DNA of 64,000 nt from an uncultured Planctomycetota bacterium (GTDB lineage Bacteria; Planctomycetota; Phycisphaerae; UBA1845; Fen-1342): NCBI GenBank assembly GCA_900696535.1, contig CAADGM010000016.1, forward strand, positions 79,163-143,162. Direction: 5' to 3'. A program made the translations under genes and the position numbers. The notes under the pieces were generated by a model. That model had not been told where the DNA came from, made no database searches, and worked only from the letters and a program-made list of their open reading frames with translations. Below, in pieces: positions 37,040 to 45,843 of this stretch (within the stretch, counting starts at the first letter, position 1; the number at the start of each line of letters is the position of its first letter).

Positions 37040-40000
37040 ATGAACGTCGCGCTGGTCATCGACAGCCTCGACCTGGGCGGCGCAGAGCGGGTGGTCGAGC
37101 GCCTGGCACTGGGCCTGCAGGCCGCGGGCGACCGCCCGGTTGTCTACTGCCTGAAGGCTCCGGGCGCCGGAGCAGCGCGTCTCGCGGCGACGGGCATCCT
37201 CGTGCGATCGCTCCCGCCCCGCCGGCGAGACGTGCTGGCCCCGCTGCGGCTGGCGGGGTGGCTGCTCTCTGACGGCGTCCACGTCGTCCATGCCCATAGC
37301 AGCGCGGCACTTGCGGCCGCGTTTCCCGCCGCGCGCGCCCTTCGCATCCCGGCAGTCCACACGCGCCATGGCGACCTGCTTGGCCGGCCGAGCGTCTACC
37401 GGCGCATCGCCGACCGGCTGGCACCGTTCGTCGACCGCACGGTCCTGGTGGCACACTCCCTGAGGCCATGCCTGCCTCGCGGGCGTGCCGTGCAGCGCGC
37501 CGTCGTGATTCAGAACGGCGTGGACTGCCAATGTGTTGATCGCGACGCCGCTCGACAGGAGCTGGAAGCGCTGTGCGCCCGCCCGCTGACAGGCCCCGTC
37601 CTGCTCAGCGTCGGCACCGTGTGCGCCGAGCGCGACACACTCGGGCTCATCGCCGCGTTCGCCCAACTCGCCGAGGACGAACCACACGCGACGCTCGTTT
37701 GCGCCGGCGGCAGCCGCGGACCGGACTACCTGGAACAGGTGCGCGCGGCCGCGCGGAACGCCGGCGTCGCCGAGCGCGTCATCCTGCCCGGCACGCATGC
37801 GGCGGCGTGGCGGCTCATGGCCGGAGCGGACGTCTTCGTACTCGGCTCAGCCAGCGAGGCCGCCCCGCTCGCCGTGCTCGAAGCCATGAGCCAGTCTGTC
37901 CCCATCGTCGCGACCACGGTGGGCGACGTGGGCGGCCGGCCCGCCCCCCCCGCCGAGTTCGCGTTCCTCGAGCACGGTCGTGACGCCCTGCTCGTGCCGC
38001 CGCGCGATCCGAAAGCGCTCGCTGGCGCGATCCGCGCGTGCCTGCGCGACCCCGCGGCTGCCCGCCGGCGCGCCGAGCACGCGAGGGAGCGCTACCGGGC
38101 GCGCTTCACGGCCGACCGCATGGTCGCGCAATACCGCGCGCTCTACGCGGCCCTCCACCCGCGCGCCGCCGTCCGCCCGCACAGTCCCCGCATCGTCCCC
38201 GATTCGCCGTGCGTACTCATGGTCGGCCCGGCGACCGAACTCGTCGGCGGCATGAACAGCGTGATCGAGACGCTGCTTCACGGCCCGCTGGCCATGCGAG
38301 CCAGCCTGGACCGGTTCGGGTTGCCGCCACCCACCGGCGGCTCGTGCCGCGCCCGGGCCCCCGCGAGTCGGGCAGCCGGGCTCTTCCGACGCCTGCTCGC
38401 GCACAGCCGCGCGCTGTTCGACCTGGGCGCGCGGATTCGGCGGCAGCGGCCCCACGTCGTCCACATCCACACGTGTAGTTTCACCTCGTTCTATCGCAGC
38501 GTGGCCGACCTGGTCGTCGCGCGCTGGATGCGCGCCCGCGTCGTGCTGCACATCCACGGCGGGAGTTTCGCGGCGTTCTGTGACCGTGCCGGGCCGGCCG
38601 GCCGGGCCATCATCGCCTGGACTGCCCGCTGCGCCGGCGCCGTGGTGGTCTTGTCTCACCGCGCGGCCACGTTGCTGCGCCCCTACGTGGGTGACGCACG
38701 CATCGAGGTCGTCCCGAACGGTGTCCCCGTGTCGCCCGAGCCGCGACCGCCGTCCGGCGCGGGCCGCCCGTGCCGGTTTGTGTTCCTCGGAGCCGTGCGC
38801 CGTGCCAAGGGGCTGTCGGAGCTGCTCGACGCCGCGTCACGGCTGGCGCGCGAGGGCGTTCCCTTCGAGCTGCGCATCGCGGGGCCAGTGGACGACGAGG
38901 CGCGCGAGTGGTTGAGCCGGGCGACGATGCTCGGCCTCGAGCGCCAGGTCCAGTTCCTTGGCCCGGTCCGTGGACCAGGCAAGCAAGCGCTGCTGGCGGA
39001 GTGCGACTGCCTGGTGCTGCCAAGCCACGAGGAGGCCATGCCCATGGCGATCCTCGAAGCCGGCGCCGCGGGCCTGGCCGTGATCGCCACCCGCGTCGGC
39101 GACGTGGCTGACGTGCGCGGCGAAGGGTCGGAAGCGGCCGGCCCGGGCGGCGGCGCTGTCGCGGGCCAGCTTGTTGATCCGGGCGACGTTGGCGCGCTGA
39201 GCGCGGCGATGCGGCACTACGCTGCGAACCCGGCAGAGCGCGACGCGGCCGGACGAGCACTGCAAGCGCGCGTCGCGGCGCGCTTCTCGATCGAGGCAAC
39301 GTCTGCGGCCTTGGCGGCCGTCTATGGCCAGGTCCGCGCGGCGCGCGGCATCGCCGCCGACACGCGGGTCTACGAGCACCTGGTGCGTACGACCATCTAT
39401 CCGCTCCACGAGCGGTTGCGCGGGCGACGCACCGTGGAGAAGTTGCACGCGCTGCGCGCGCTCATGCGGCACGCGCCCGCCGAGCTTCAGCGCTTCGTTG
39501 ACCAGCGCCTGGTGGAAACGCTCCAGTTCGCCCGGCGCAACCTGCCCTTCTTCGCCGAGATCGAGCTTCGCGACGCGGACTCGCCTGCGCGTGCCGGCGC
39601 GCGGGCCGCGCTCTCGCGCCTGCCCGTGCTGAGCAAGGCCGACGTCCGCCGCCACAGCGACGAACTCACCTGGCCCGACGTGCCGGGCGGGCTCGTTCCG
39701 GCCTCCAGCGGCGGCACAACGGGCGACACACTTCACTTCCACATCGACCGCATCCGCCAGGCGCAGGACCTTGCGGCGCGACTCTTCATGCAGAGCCTCT
39801 TCGGAGTCCTGCCCGGCGCGCGGCGGCTGCACCTGTGGGGTTCACCGATCGAGGCCCGGGCCCGCTGGCTGCGCCGCGTGCGCGACCGCGTCATCAACGA
39901 GCGCCTGGTAAGCGCATTCGATCTCTCACCGCGACGCCTCGATGCCTATCTCGACGTGCTCGCAGGTTGGCAACCCGCGGTCGTCTACGGCTACCCCTCC

Positions 40001-40759
40001 GCCCTGGCGGCGCTGGCCCACCACGCGATCGAGCGGGCGCGGACGCTGCCCCCCGGGCCGCTGCGCCTAGTCGTTCTGACCGGCGAGGAGATCTACCCCC
40101 AGCAGCGCGAGGTCATCCAGGCCGCCTTCGGAGCGCCGGTCGCCTCCGAGTACGGCAATCGCGAGGTGGGGCTGATCGCTCACGAGTGCCCCCACGGCAA
40201 CCTTCACGTGATCACGCCGCACGTCTGCGTCGAGATCCTGCGGGGCGGTGAGCCGGCAGCGCTCGGCCAGACCGGCGAGATCGTCTGCACGACGCTCGGC
40301 ACGCGCGGCCAGCCGATGATCCGCTACCGCGTCGGCGACCTGGGGCGCCTGCTCGAGCACGGCTGCACATGCGGCCTGCCACTGCCACTGCTGAAGCTCG
40401 AGGGTGGCAAGGTCAGCGGCCTGCTGCGCCTTCCGGACGGGCGCCTGTGCCACGGCGCGGTGTCGTCCTACGCCGTGCAGGGCCTGCCCGGGATTCGGGC
40501 GTTTCGCACCCACCAGCGCAGCCGGGCGCGGATCGACGTGCTGGTGGAAGCGGACGAGCGCTTCACGTCCGCGGCGGCCGAGACCGTTCGGCAGCGGTAC
40601 CGCAAGCTCTTTGGCCCCGCCGTCCAGGTCGAGTGTCAGGTCGTGGAGCGGATTCCGCCCGACCCCTCGGGCAAGCGGCGACACGTGATCTCGGACGTGG
40701 TCGACCAGGCCGACGCGGCGGCGCTAGATCACGTCAGCGAAACGGTGCTCGGTTCGTGA
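37040..40759 (+). CDS. Triple fusion: GT4 - GT4 - CapK/PaaK-like adenylate-forming domain
   Basis: 1239 residues in one unbroken frame. Residues about 1-370 are a GT4 transferase (VALVIDSLDLGGAERVVERL; VFVLGSASEAAPLAVLEAMSQ). Residues about 390-770 are a second one (VLMVGPATELVGGMNSVIETL; VVHIHTCSFTSFYRS; LPSHEEAMPMAILEAGAAG). Residues about 775-1239 form a CapK/PaaK-like domain (RRTVEKLHALRALM; phosphate-binding PASSGGTTGDTLHFH near 886; SEYGNREVGLIAHEC; MIRYRVGDLGRL). Free-standing CapK proteins are common in capsule loci, where they are thought to activate a carboxylate for attachment. Here two sugar additions and an acyl-activating step seem joined. The last 36 bases overlap the convergent permease gene. 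Confidence 0.88.
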   Translation: MNVALVIDSLDLGGAERVVERLALGLQAAGDRPVVYCLKAPGAGAARLAATGILVRSLPPRRRDVLAPLRLAGWLLSDGVHVVHAHSSAALAAAFPAARALRIPAVHTRHGDLLGRPSVYRRIADRLAPFVDRTVLVAHSLRPCLPRGRAVQRAVVIQNGVDCQCVDRDAARQELEALCARPLTGPVLLSVGTVCAERDTLGLIAAFAQLAEDEPHATLVCAGGSRGPDYLEQVRAAARNAGVAERVILPGTHAAAWRLMAGADVFVLGSASEAAPLAVLEAMSQSVPIVATTVGDVGGRPAPPAEFAFLEHGRDALLVPPRDPKALAGAIRACLRDPAAARRRAEHARERYRARFTADRMVAQYRALYAALHPRAAVRPHSPRIVPDSPCVLMVGPATELVGGMNSVIETLLHGPLAMRASLDRFGLPPPTGGSCRARAPASRAAGLFRRLLAHSRALFDLGARIRRQRPHVVHIHTCSFTSFYRSVADLVVARWMRARVVLHIHGGSFAAFCDRAGPAGRAIIAWTARCAGAVVVLSHRAATLLRPYVGDARIEVVPNGVPVSPEPRPPSGAGRPCRFVFLGAVRRAKGLSELLDAASRLAREGVPFELRIAGPVDDEAREWLSRATMLGLERQVQFLGPVRGPGKQALLAECDCLVLPSHEEAMPMAILEAGAAGLAVIATRVGDVADVRGEGSEAAGPGGGAVAGQLVDPGDVGALSAAMRHYAANPAERDAAGRALQARVAARFSIEATSAALAAVYGQVRAARGIAADTRVYEHLVRTTIYPLHERLRGRRTVEKLHALRALMRHAPAELQRFVDQRLVETLQFARRNLPFFAEIELRDADSPARAGARAALSRLPVLSKADVRRHSDELTWPDVPGGLVPASSGGTTGDTLHFHIDRIRQAQDLAARLFMQSLFGVLPGARRLHLWGSPIEARARWLRRVRDRVINERLVSAFDLSPRRLDAYLDVLAGWQPAVVYGYPSALAALAHHAIERARTLPPGPLRLVVLTGEEIYPQQREVIQAAFGAPVASEYGNREVGLIAHECPHGNLHVITPHVCVEILRGGEPAALGQTGEIVCTTLGTRGQPMIRYRVGDLGRLLEHGCTCGLPLPLLKLEGGKVSGLLRLPDGRLCHGAVSSYAVQGLPGIRAFRTHQRSRARIDVLVEADERFTSAAAETVRQRYRKLFGPAVQVECQVVERIPPDPSGKRRHVISDVVDQADAAALDHVSETVLGS

Positions 40760-41572
40760 AAACACGGTGAGCCCCACCGCCAGGCAGATCAGCGTGACAG
40801 CCAGACCCGGCAGGAGCAGTAGCGGGTCCAGGGTGTAGTTCGGCAGCAGCGCCCAGCGCGTGCCTTCAACGACCGCCACCATCGGGTTCAGTGCGTACCA
40901 GGAGCGCCACGCGGGCGGGATGAGCGACAGTGGGTAGACCACCGGCGTCGCCAACATCCACGCCTGAACGAGGAACGTGGACGCGGCCGAGACATCCCGG
41001 AACCGCACGTTCAGTGAGGCCAGCGTCAACCCGATGCCCAGCGCGGCCAGCGCGGCCAGAATCGCCCAGAGCGGCAGCGTCAGAACGGGCCAGCCGGGCC
41101 ACACGCCGTAGTACCCAGCCAACAAGCCGTAGCTCGGCAGCACGCAAAGCAGGTCGATCGTTGAGGCTCCCAGCGCCGCCAGCGGGAGAATCAGCCGCGG
41201 GAAGTACGCCTTGGTGATCAGCCCCGAGTTCGCCACGAGGCTCACCATGACGGCGCGCAGACTGCGGCCGAAGAACGTCCAGATGAGCACGGCGGCGAAG
41301 CATGACAGGGCGTACGGCACCGCGCCCGCGCTGATGCCCGCCAGGTGATGAAAGAGGAGCGTGTAGAGAGCCGCCCCCGCCAGGGGCTCGACCAGCGCCC
41401 ACGACACTCCGAGGACAGTCTGCCGGTAGCGAACCCGGATGTCGCGCCACGCGAGGAACGCCAGCAGCTCGCCATGTCGGCGCAGCGCCGTCCACGGCAC
41501 GACGGGACCTCGTCCCCCTGCTTCGATCACGGTCAGCGTTGTCGCCGGATTGGCCGGGGCGGCGGCTGACAT
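40724..41572 (-). CDS. ABC-2 type polysaccharide/polyol phosphate export permease (Wzm/TagG-like)
   Basis: 282 residues with six membrane segments. Family features are LLAFLAWRDIRVRYRQTVLGVSWALVEP, the FGRSLRAVMVSLVANSGLITKAYFPRLILPLAA segment, ASLNVRFRDVSA and NPMVAVVEGTRWALLPN. It would move lipid-linked polysaccharide across the inner membrane with an ATPase partner, but no Wzt/TagH-like gene is in the window. Its upstream neighbour is the ExeA-like ATPase (three-base gap). Its 3' end overlaps the fusion gene on the other strand by 36 bases. Confidence 0.92.
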   Translation of the reverse strand: MSAAAPANPATTLTVIEAGGRGPVVPWTALRRHGELLAFLAWRDIRVRYRQTVLGVSWALVEPLAGAALYTLLFHHLAGISAGAVPYALSCFAAVLIWTFFGRSLRAVMVSLVANSGLITKAYFPRLILPLAALGASTIDLLCVLPSYGLLAGYYGVWPGWPVLTLPLWAILAALAALGIGLTLASLNVRFRDVSAASTFLVQAWMLATPVVYPLSLIPPAWRSWYALNPMVAVVEGTRWALLPNYTLDPLLLLPGLAVTLICLAVGLTVFSRTEHRFADVI

Positions 41573-41575
41573 GGG

Positions 41576-42994
41576 CTAGTCGGTGTTTCCGGGGTAGGCG
41601 GGCGGGCCGGAAATGCGCGTCGCCAGCGCCGCCAGCGGTCGGCCGGCGACAACCAGCGTCGTCGTCACGCGATGCCGGGCATCTCGCACCCGGGCCATGA
41701 TTTCGCCCAACCGCGACTCGAGTCCATGCAGCGGCGGTCGCGCGGGCTGCGTAGTCGGCGGCGGGTCCCGGTTCGCGGCCGCGACGGTTGGCGATGTCGA
41801 GTCCGTGGTCTCGACGCACGAAACCGCGTCCGCGACGCCAGTGGCCGCCGTCTGTTCGCCCTCGGTGCCAGGCCCGTCACCGGCGTCGCAAGTGCCGTAC
41901 TCGCGCTGCCCGGCCGGGCCGTCCGGCGCGGGATCTTCCGCGCGCAGTCCGATGTCCTGGCTATCGGGCCCCGCCGCAGCCGAGTCGGCGACCTCGACCG
42001 CCGCGTCCTCGTGGTGGGCTGCCGGCATGTTGGAGGCTGCCACGCAAGTGTCGTCCGCGCTGACGAACGTGGGCAGCGAGGCGTCCTCGACCAGGCGCGC
42101 CACGGACGTCGGCGCGGTGCGGCGCGCTGCCGGTCGCGACCACGCGACAGACTCAGCGTCGCGCGCCTGCCGCGGGCGGCGCCACGGACCGCAGATCGCG
42201 TCGTAGGCCGCCGCGATGTGCTCGGCTTCGATCGTCGCGCGCTCGTCGCCGTAGGCGTCGATCAGCGCGCTGTCGCAAATCTGGTTGATCGCGGCGGGGT
42301 TGCCGCGCGCCGCGCGGTGTATCTGCTCGATGGCCGACGGCGTGAAAACGATCGTCCCCCCCCCGGCCGTGGCGAGCCGGTGCTCGATGTACGCCGCCGT
42401 GTCGTTCGCGCTGAGCGGCTCGAGCCGGCAGATGCGGAAGAGTCGGCGTCGCAGGCGCGCCAGGGCGGGCGTCCCGAGCCGCGTGGCCAACTCGTCCGTC
42501 CCCAGCGCCACCAGCGTGACCACCGGCCCATCTTGCGCCTCGCGCGCCAGCAGCGCCAGGATGTCGCTCCAGGCGTTTTCGCGAAGCGCGTCCGCGTTGT
42601 CGGCGATCGCGACCACCGGTGCTCGCGTGCGACCGCGCGCGCGAACCCAGGAAGACAGGACCGCGTCGTACGGCGGCTCCGTGGCCAGCCGGCCGCCGCC
42701 GCGGAGGGTGTTGAGCGGATACACCGAGATTTCGGTCTGCCCTTTGGGTTGGCCGAGACCGTGAATCCAAAGGACATACGCCGTTCGGTTCACGCTCTCC
42801 GCCAAGAGCCTGGCCACGAGCGTTTTACCGGACCCCGAGGCCCCTAGAATCACGACGCCGCTCTTGCCCGTGCGGGCGGCGAACTGCGCCGTGGCCAGCG
42901 CTTCCTGGTGCGAGGCGCCTGCGAAGAAGAACGCCGGTGCCGGCGGCCCTTCGAACGGCGGCAAGCGAAGGCCAAAATGGCGATAGGCGTGCAT
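41576..42994 (-). CDS. ExeA/GspA-like AAA ATPase
   Basis: 472 residues. The N-terminal MHAYRHFGLRLPPFEG start and Walker A VILGASGSGKTLVARLL, with the Walker B-like VVAIADNADAL and RGNPAAINQICDSALI, match the ExeA group, including the XrtA-associated ATPases of EPS loci. The last 190 residues are a low-complexity Ala/Asp/Glu-rich region ending near MARVRDARHRVTTTLVVA, with one possible membrane-proximal helix. It is cotranscribed with the permease. It may couple ATP use to assembly of the secretion apparatus (inference). Confidence 0.85.
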   Translation of the reverse strand: MHAYRHFGLRLPPFEGPPAPAFFFAGASHQEALATAQFAARTGKSGVVILGASGSGKTLVARLLAESVNRTAYVLWIHGLGQPKGQTEISVYPLNTLRGGGRLATEPPYDAVLSSWVRARGRTRAPVVAIADNADALRENAWSDILALLAREAQDGPVVTLVALGTDELATRLGTPALARLRRRLFRICRLEPLSANDTAAYIEHRLATAGGGTIVFTPSAIEQIHRAARGNPAAINQICDSALIDAYGDERATIEAEHIAAAYDAICGPWRRPRQARDAESVAWSRPAARRTAPTSVARLVEDASLPTFVSADDTCVAASNMPAAHHEDAAVEVADSAAAGPDSQDIGLRAEDPAPDGPAGQREYGTCDAGDGPGTEGEQTAATGVADAVSCVETTDSTSPTVAAANRDPPPTTQPARPPLHGLESRLGEIMARVRDARHRVTTTLVVAGRPLAALATRISGPPAYPGNTD

Positions 42995-43224
42995 TGGACG
43001 CACAGACTCCGGGGTCCTGCGGATACATCGGCTGAGCCGGCAAGGACCTCGAACAACGTGCCGCGCAGCTTCGACGCCCCCCGTCTATCAGTCCGCCCGG
43101 GATAAACCCGTTTCACATGCCCCGGAAATGAGTCGATAACTGCCGACAGAGGTGCGCCACTGCGCAAGACTCCGCGCGGCCGTGGCCACGCGGACAACCA
43201 GCCTGATCCCACGAGGATGCCGCG
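42995..43224. other. Divergent promoter region of the export genes
   Basis: 230 bases between the ExeA-like gene (leftward) and the Wza-like gene (rightward). A small CGGG/CCCG hairpin lies near 43099. GAGGA precedes the Wza-like start. No confident promoter box was seen. Confidence 0.35.
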
Positions 43225-44046
43225 ATGCGGACCGCCGTGCGTGAACGCATACCTGAACACCCGGGAGCAACCACGCTGCTCTGGACCGCGCTGTGCGTCG
43301 TCGGCCTGGCCACGAGCGGCTGCGCCACGCGACACGGCGACGCGGTGGCGTTCGTCAAGGAGAGCGAGGCCGAAGTTTCCACCGGCACGTACATCGTCCG
43401 CCCGCCCGACGTGATCACCATCCACGCACCGCGCACCCCGGAGATCGACGGCGCCTCGCAGATGATCCGCAGCGACGGCAAGATCGTACTGCGGCTCCTG
43501 GGCGAGATCGAAGTTGCCGGCCTGACCACGAGCGCGATCGCCGACAAGATCAAGGCCCAGCTCGCGCGCTACTATGTCGACCCGGAAGTGATGGTGCAGG
43601 TCTCGGGCTACAACAGCCAGTTCTACTACATCTTTGGCGAGGTCACGCATCCGGGGCCGGTGCGCTTCACCGGCCGCGACACGCTGCTGATGGCGATGGC
43701 CCAGGCTCAGCCGACGTTCTTCGCGTGGAAGTCGCAGATTCGCGTGACGCGGCCGGCCGACGAGAAGGGCGAACGCAAGACGATCATCTTCGACCTCGAC
43801 AAGGTGGTGGCCGAAGGGGACACGAGCATCAACTTCCTGCTCCAGGAAGGCGACATCATCGAGGTGCCGCCCACGCCGCTGGCCTGGCTCGGGCACCGCG
43901 TCCGCGAGGTGCTCTACCCGGTCGAGCCGGTGTACAGGGCCTACACGCTGCCGGCGGGAGGCATCAACGCTCACCGAACCTACCAGGATGAGTTTGGCGG
44001 CTCGAACGACGACACGGACAGCTTCCGGCGTCGGTTCGCCCGCTGA
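43225..44046 (+). CDS. Wza-like polysaccharide export outer membrane lipoprotein
   Basis: 273 residues with a lipoprotein signal ending LATSGC (lipobox). The Poly_export domain is YIVRPPDVITIHAPRTPEIDG, SDGKIVLRLLGEIEVAGLTT and AQLARYYVDPEVMVQVSGYNS. It is followed by one SLBB-like segment (YYIFGEVTHPGPVRFTG; LLQEGDIIEVPPTPLAW). Such proteins form the outer membrane channel for capsule or EPS. GAGGA lies nine bases before the ATG. It starts a tight operon with the chain-length and kinase genes. Confidence 0.93.
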   Translation: MRTAVRERIPEHPGATTLLWTALCVVGLATSGCATRHGDAVAFVKESEAEVSTGTYIVRPPDVITIHAPRTPEIDGASQMIRSDGKIVLRLLGEIEVAGLTTSAIADKIKAQLARYYVDPEVMVQVSGYNSQFYYIFGEVTHPGPVRFTGRDTLLMAMAQAQPTFFAWKSQIRVTRPADEKGERKTIIFDLDKVVAEGDTSINFLLQEGDIIEVPPTPLAWLGHRVREVLYPVEPVYRAYTLPAGGINAHRTYQDEFGGSNDDTDSFRRRFAR

Positions 44047-44070
44047 GGACAGGCGAGGATACGCCACCGC

Positions 44071-45843
44071 ATGAGCAGCGCGCCCGGACAAGCCTTCGAC
44101 GACCTCCGCCAGAGCCTCCACGAGGTCACGCGCGTCGTGCGCCAGCGGTGGCGGCTCTCGACGATCGGGCTGGCGGTGGTCGGCGCGGCGGCCTTCTGGA
44201 TCAGCCAGTACCTGCCGCGCGAGTACACCGCGTCGTCGCTGTTCGAGCGACGCGACGACGTCGTGCTCCAGAACATCATCCAAGGCAACTCGCCGTACAG
44301 CTTCGAGCGACTGAAGTCGACCATGTCGCTCGACATGGTGGGGTCGCGGGCCCTGTTGCGCGGCGTGATCAGCATCGGGTTGCTGCCGCGGGAAACGCTG
44401 ACCAGCCCCGGCGCGCTGAGCGACGCCGAGCGCGCGTCGCTGGAGTCCGTCCTGAAGCAGTACGAGCTGCGGGCGGACGTACGGCTGGTGCACAGCAGCT
44501 CGACCCTGGACCAGATCCTGCTGCGCTGCGCCGGGAACGACCCGCAGGTGGTGCGGGCGCTGGTCGTAGCCCTGCGGGACAACTACATCGCCGAGTCCCG
44601 CGAGCGGATGCACGAGATTCTCGGCAGCACGCGGTCGTTCTTCGCCGGCGAGGTCGAGCGGCTGCGCGGCGAGCTCGCGCGCCGCGAGTCCGAGCTGCGC
44701 AGCGGTTACGACGAGTTCCCCGGGCTGGACCCGACCGACATCGTGGGCGTGGGCAACCGTCTCGAGCTGCTCCGGGCGCAGCGCGACAGCTACTTCCAGC
44801 GCAAGGCCGCGCTGGAGGCCGAGGCGGCGGCCCGCGAGCAGTTCCTCCAGACCGCCGCGGCCCGCGAGGCCGAGTTCGTGCAGAAGTACAGCCCGGCGCC
44901 GACGTCGTCGCCGGCCGGAGGCGTGAGCGACGCCGTGGTTGACGAAGCCGTCCGCGCCGTGAAGCGCGAGCTGGTGGAGCTGGTCACGGTCCGTCGGATG
45001 ACGATGGAGCATCCGCAGGTGCGGGCGTTGCAGGATCGGCTGGACGCGCTGGAGTCGCTGCGGACGGCGTTGGCCGAGACGGCGCCGGTCGAGTCGCCGC
45101 CGGAGCGTCCCGGGCCGCCGCCCGGCAGCGAGGTGCTGGCGCAGTGGCAGGCCCAGCAGATGCGCGTGGAACTGGAGCTGGACGCGACGCGCAAGCAGCT
45201 CACGGTCGTTTCCCGCCAGTTCGACGAGGCCGAGGAGCGACTCGCCCGCTTCGAGTCTCTGTATGAACAGCTCGTCGCCAAGGACGACACGTTTCGTGAC
45301 GTTCTTGACCGGCGGGCCCAGCTCTCGCAGGAGCTGGCGGTCTGGCAGAGTCACTTGTCGGGGCTCGAGCGGATCATGACCGCCGAGACCGGCGAGCGTG
45401 GCACGCAGTTCGCGCTGATCGAGGAACCGGAGGACGTCACCCAGCCGACACGTCCGCGCGTCGCCTCGGTATTCGCGGTCTGTTCCAGCATGGGCCTGGC
45501 GGCGGCCGTGCTGCTGGCGGCGCTGGCGGAGCTGCTCGACCGGTCGTTCCGCTCGGTCAATCAGGTGGCCCGCTCTCTTGGAGTTCCCGTACTCGCCTGC
45601 ATTGGCGTCGCACCCACGCCGACCCAGCGCCGCCGAGCGCTTCGCGCTCGACTGTTCTGGACACCAACACTCAGCCTGCTGGTCATCGCGCTTCTGGCGT
45701 CGGCCAGCCTGGCCTACACGAGCCTCCGCTGGCCGCACGTACACCGCGCGGCCCTCGAGCGCGTCGCCGGCGCGCTCCAGCACGCGGGCGTCAGCGGCCT
45801 CTTTCCGGTCTCGCCGCCCACTGGGGAGGTTCCGCCGCCATGA
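44071..45843 (+). CDS. Wzz/GumC-like polysaccharide co-polymerase
   Basis: 590 residues. An N-terminal membrane segment (STIGLAVVGAAAFWISQYL) follows a short cytoplasmic start. The periplasmic part has the Wzz domain (LPREYTASSLFERRDD) and extended coiled coil (for instance VERLRGELARRESELRSG and ATRKQLTVVSRQFDEAEERL). A second membrane segment near residue 475 (SVFAVCSSMGLAAAVLLAAL) and another near 545 follow. It sets chain length and bridges the inner membrane machine to the Wza-like channel. The kinase is a separate gene starting at the overlapping ATGA. Confidence 0.9.
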   Translation: MSSAPGQAFDDLRQSLHEVTRVVRQRWRLSTIGLAVVGAAAFWISQYLPREYTASSLFERRDDVVLQNIIQGNSPYSFERLKSTMSLDMVGSRALLRGVISIGLLPRETLTSPGALSDAERASLESVLKQYELRADVRLVHSSSTLDQILLRCAGNDPQVVRALVVALRDNYIAESRERMHEILGSTRSFFAGEVERLRGELARRESELRSGYDEFPGLDPTDIVGVGNRLELLRAQRDSYFQRKAALEAEAAAREQFLQTAAAREAEFVQKYSPAPTSSPAGGVSDAVVDEAVRAVKRELVELVTVRRMTMEHPQVRALQDRLDALESLRTALAETAPVESPPERPGPPPGSEVLAQWQAQQMRVELELDATRKQLTVVSRQFDEAEERLARFESLYEQLVAKDDTFRDVLDRRAQLSQELAVWQSHLSGLERIMTAETGERGTQFALIEEPEDVTQPTRPRVASVFAVCSSMGLAAAVLLAALAELLDRSFRSVNQVARSLGVPVLACIGVAPTPTQRRRALRARLFWTPTLSLLVIALLASASLAYTSLRWPHVHRAALERVAGALQHAGVSGLFPVSPPTGEVPPP

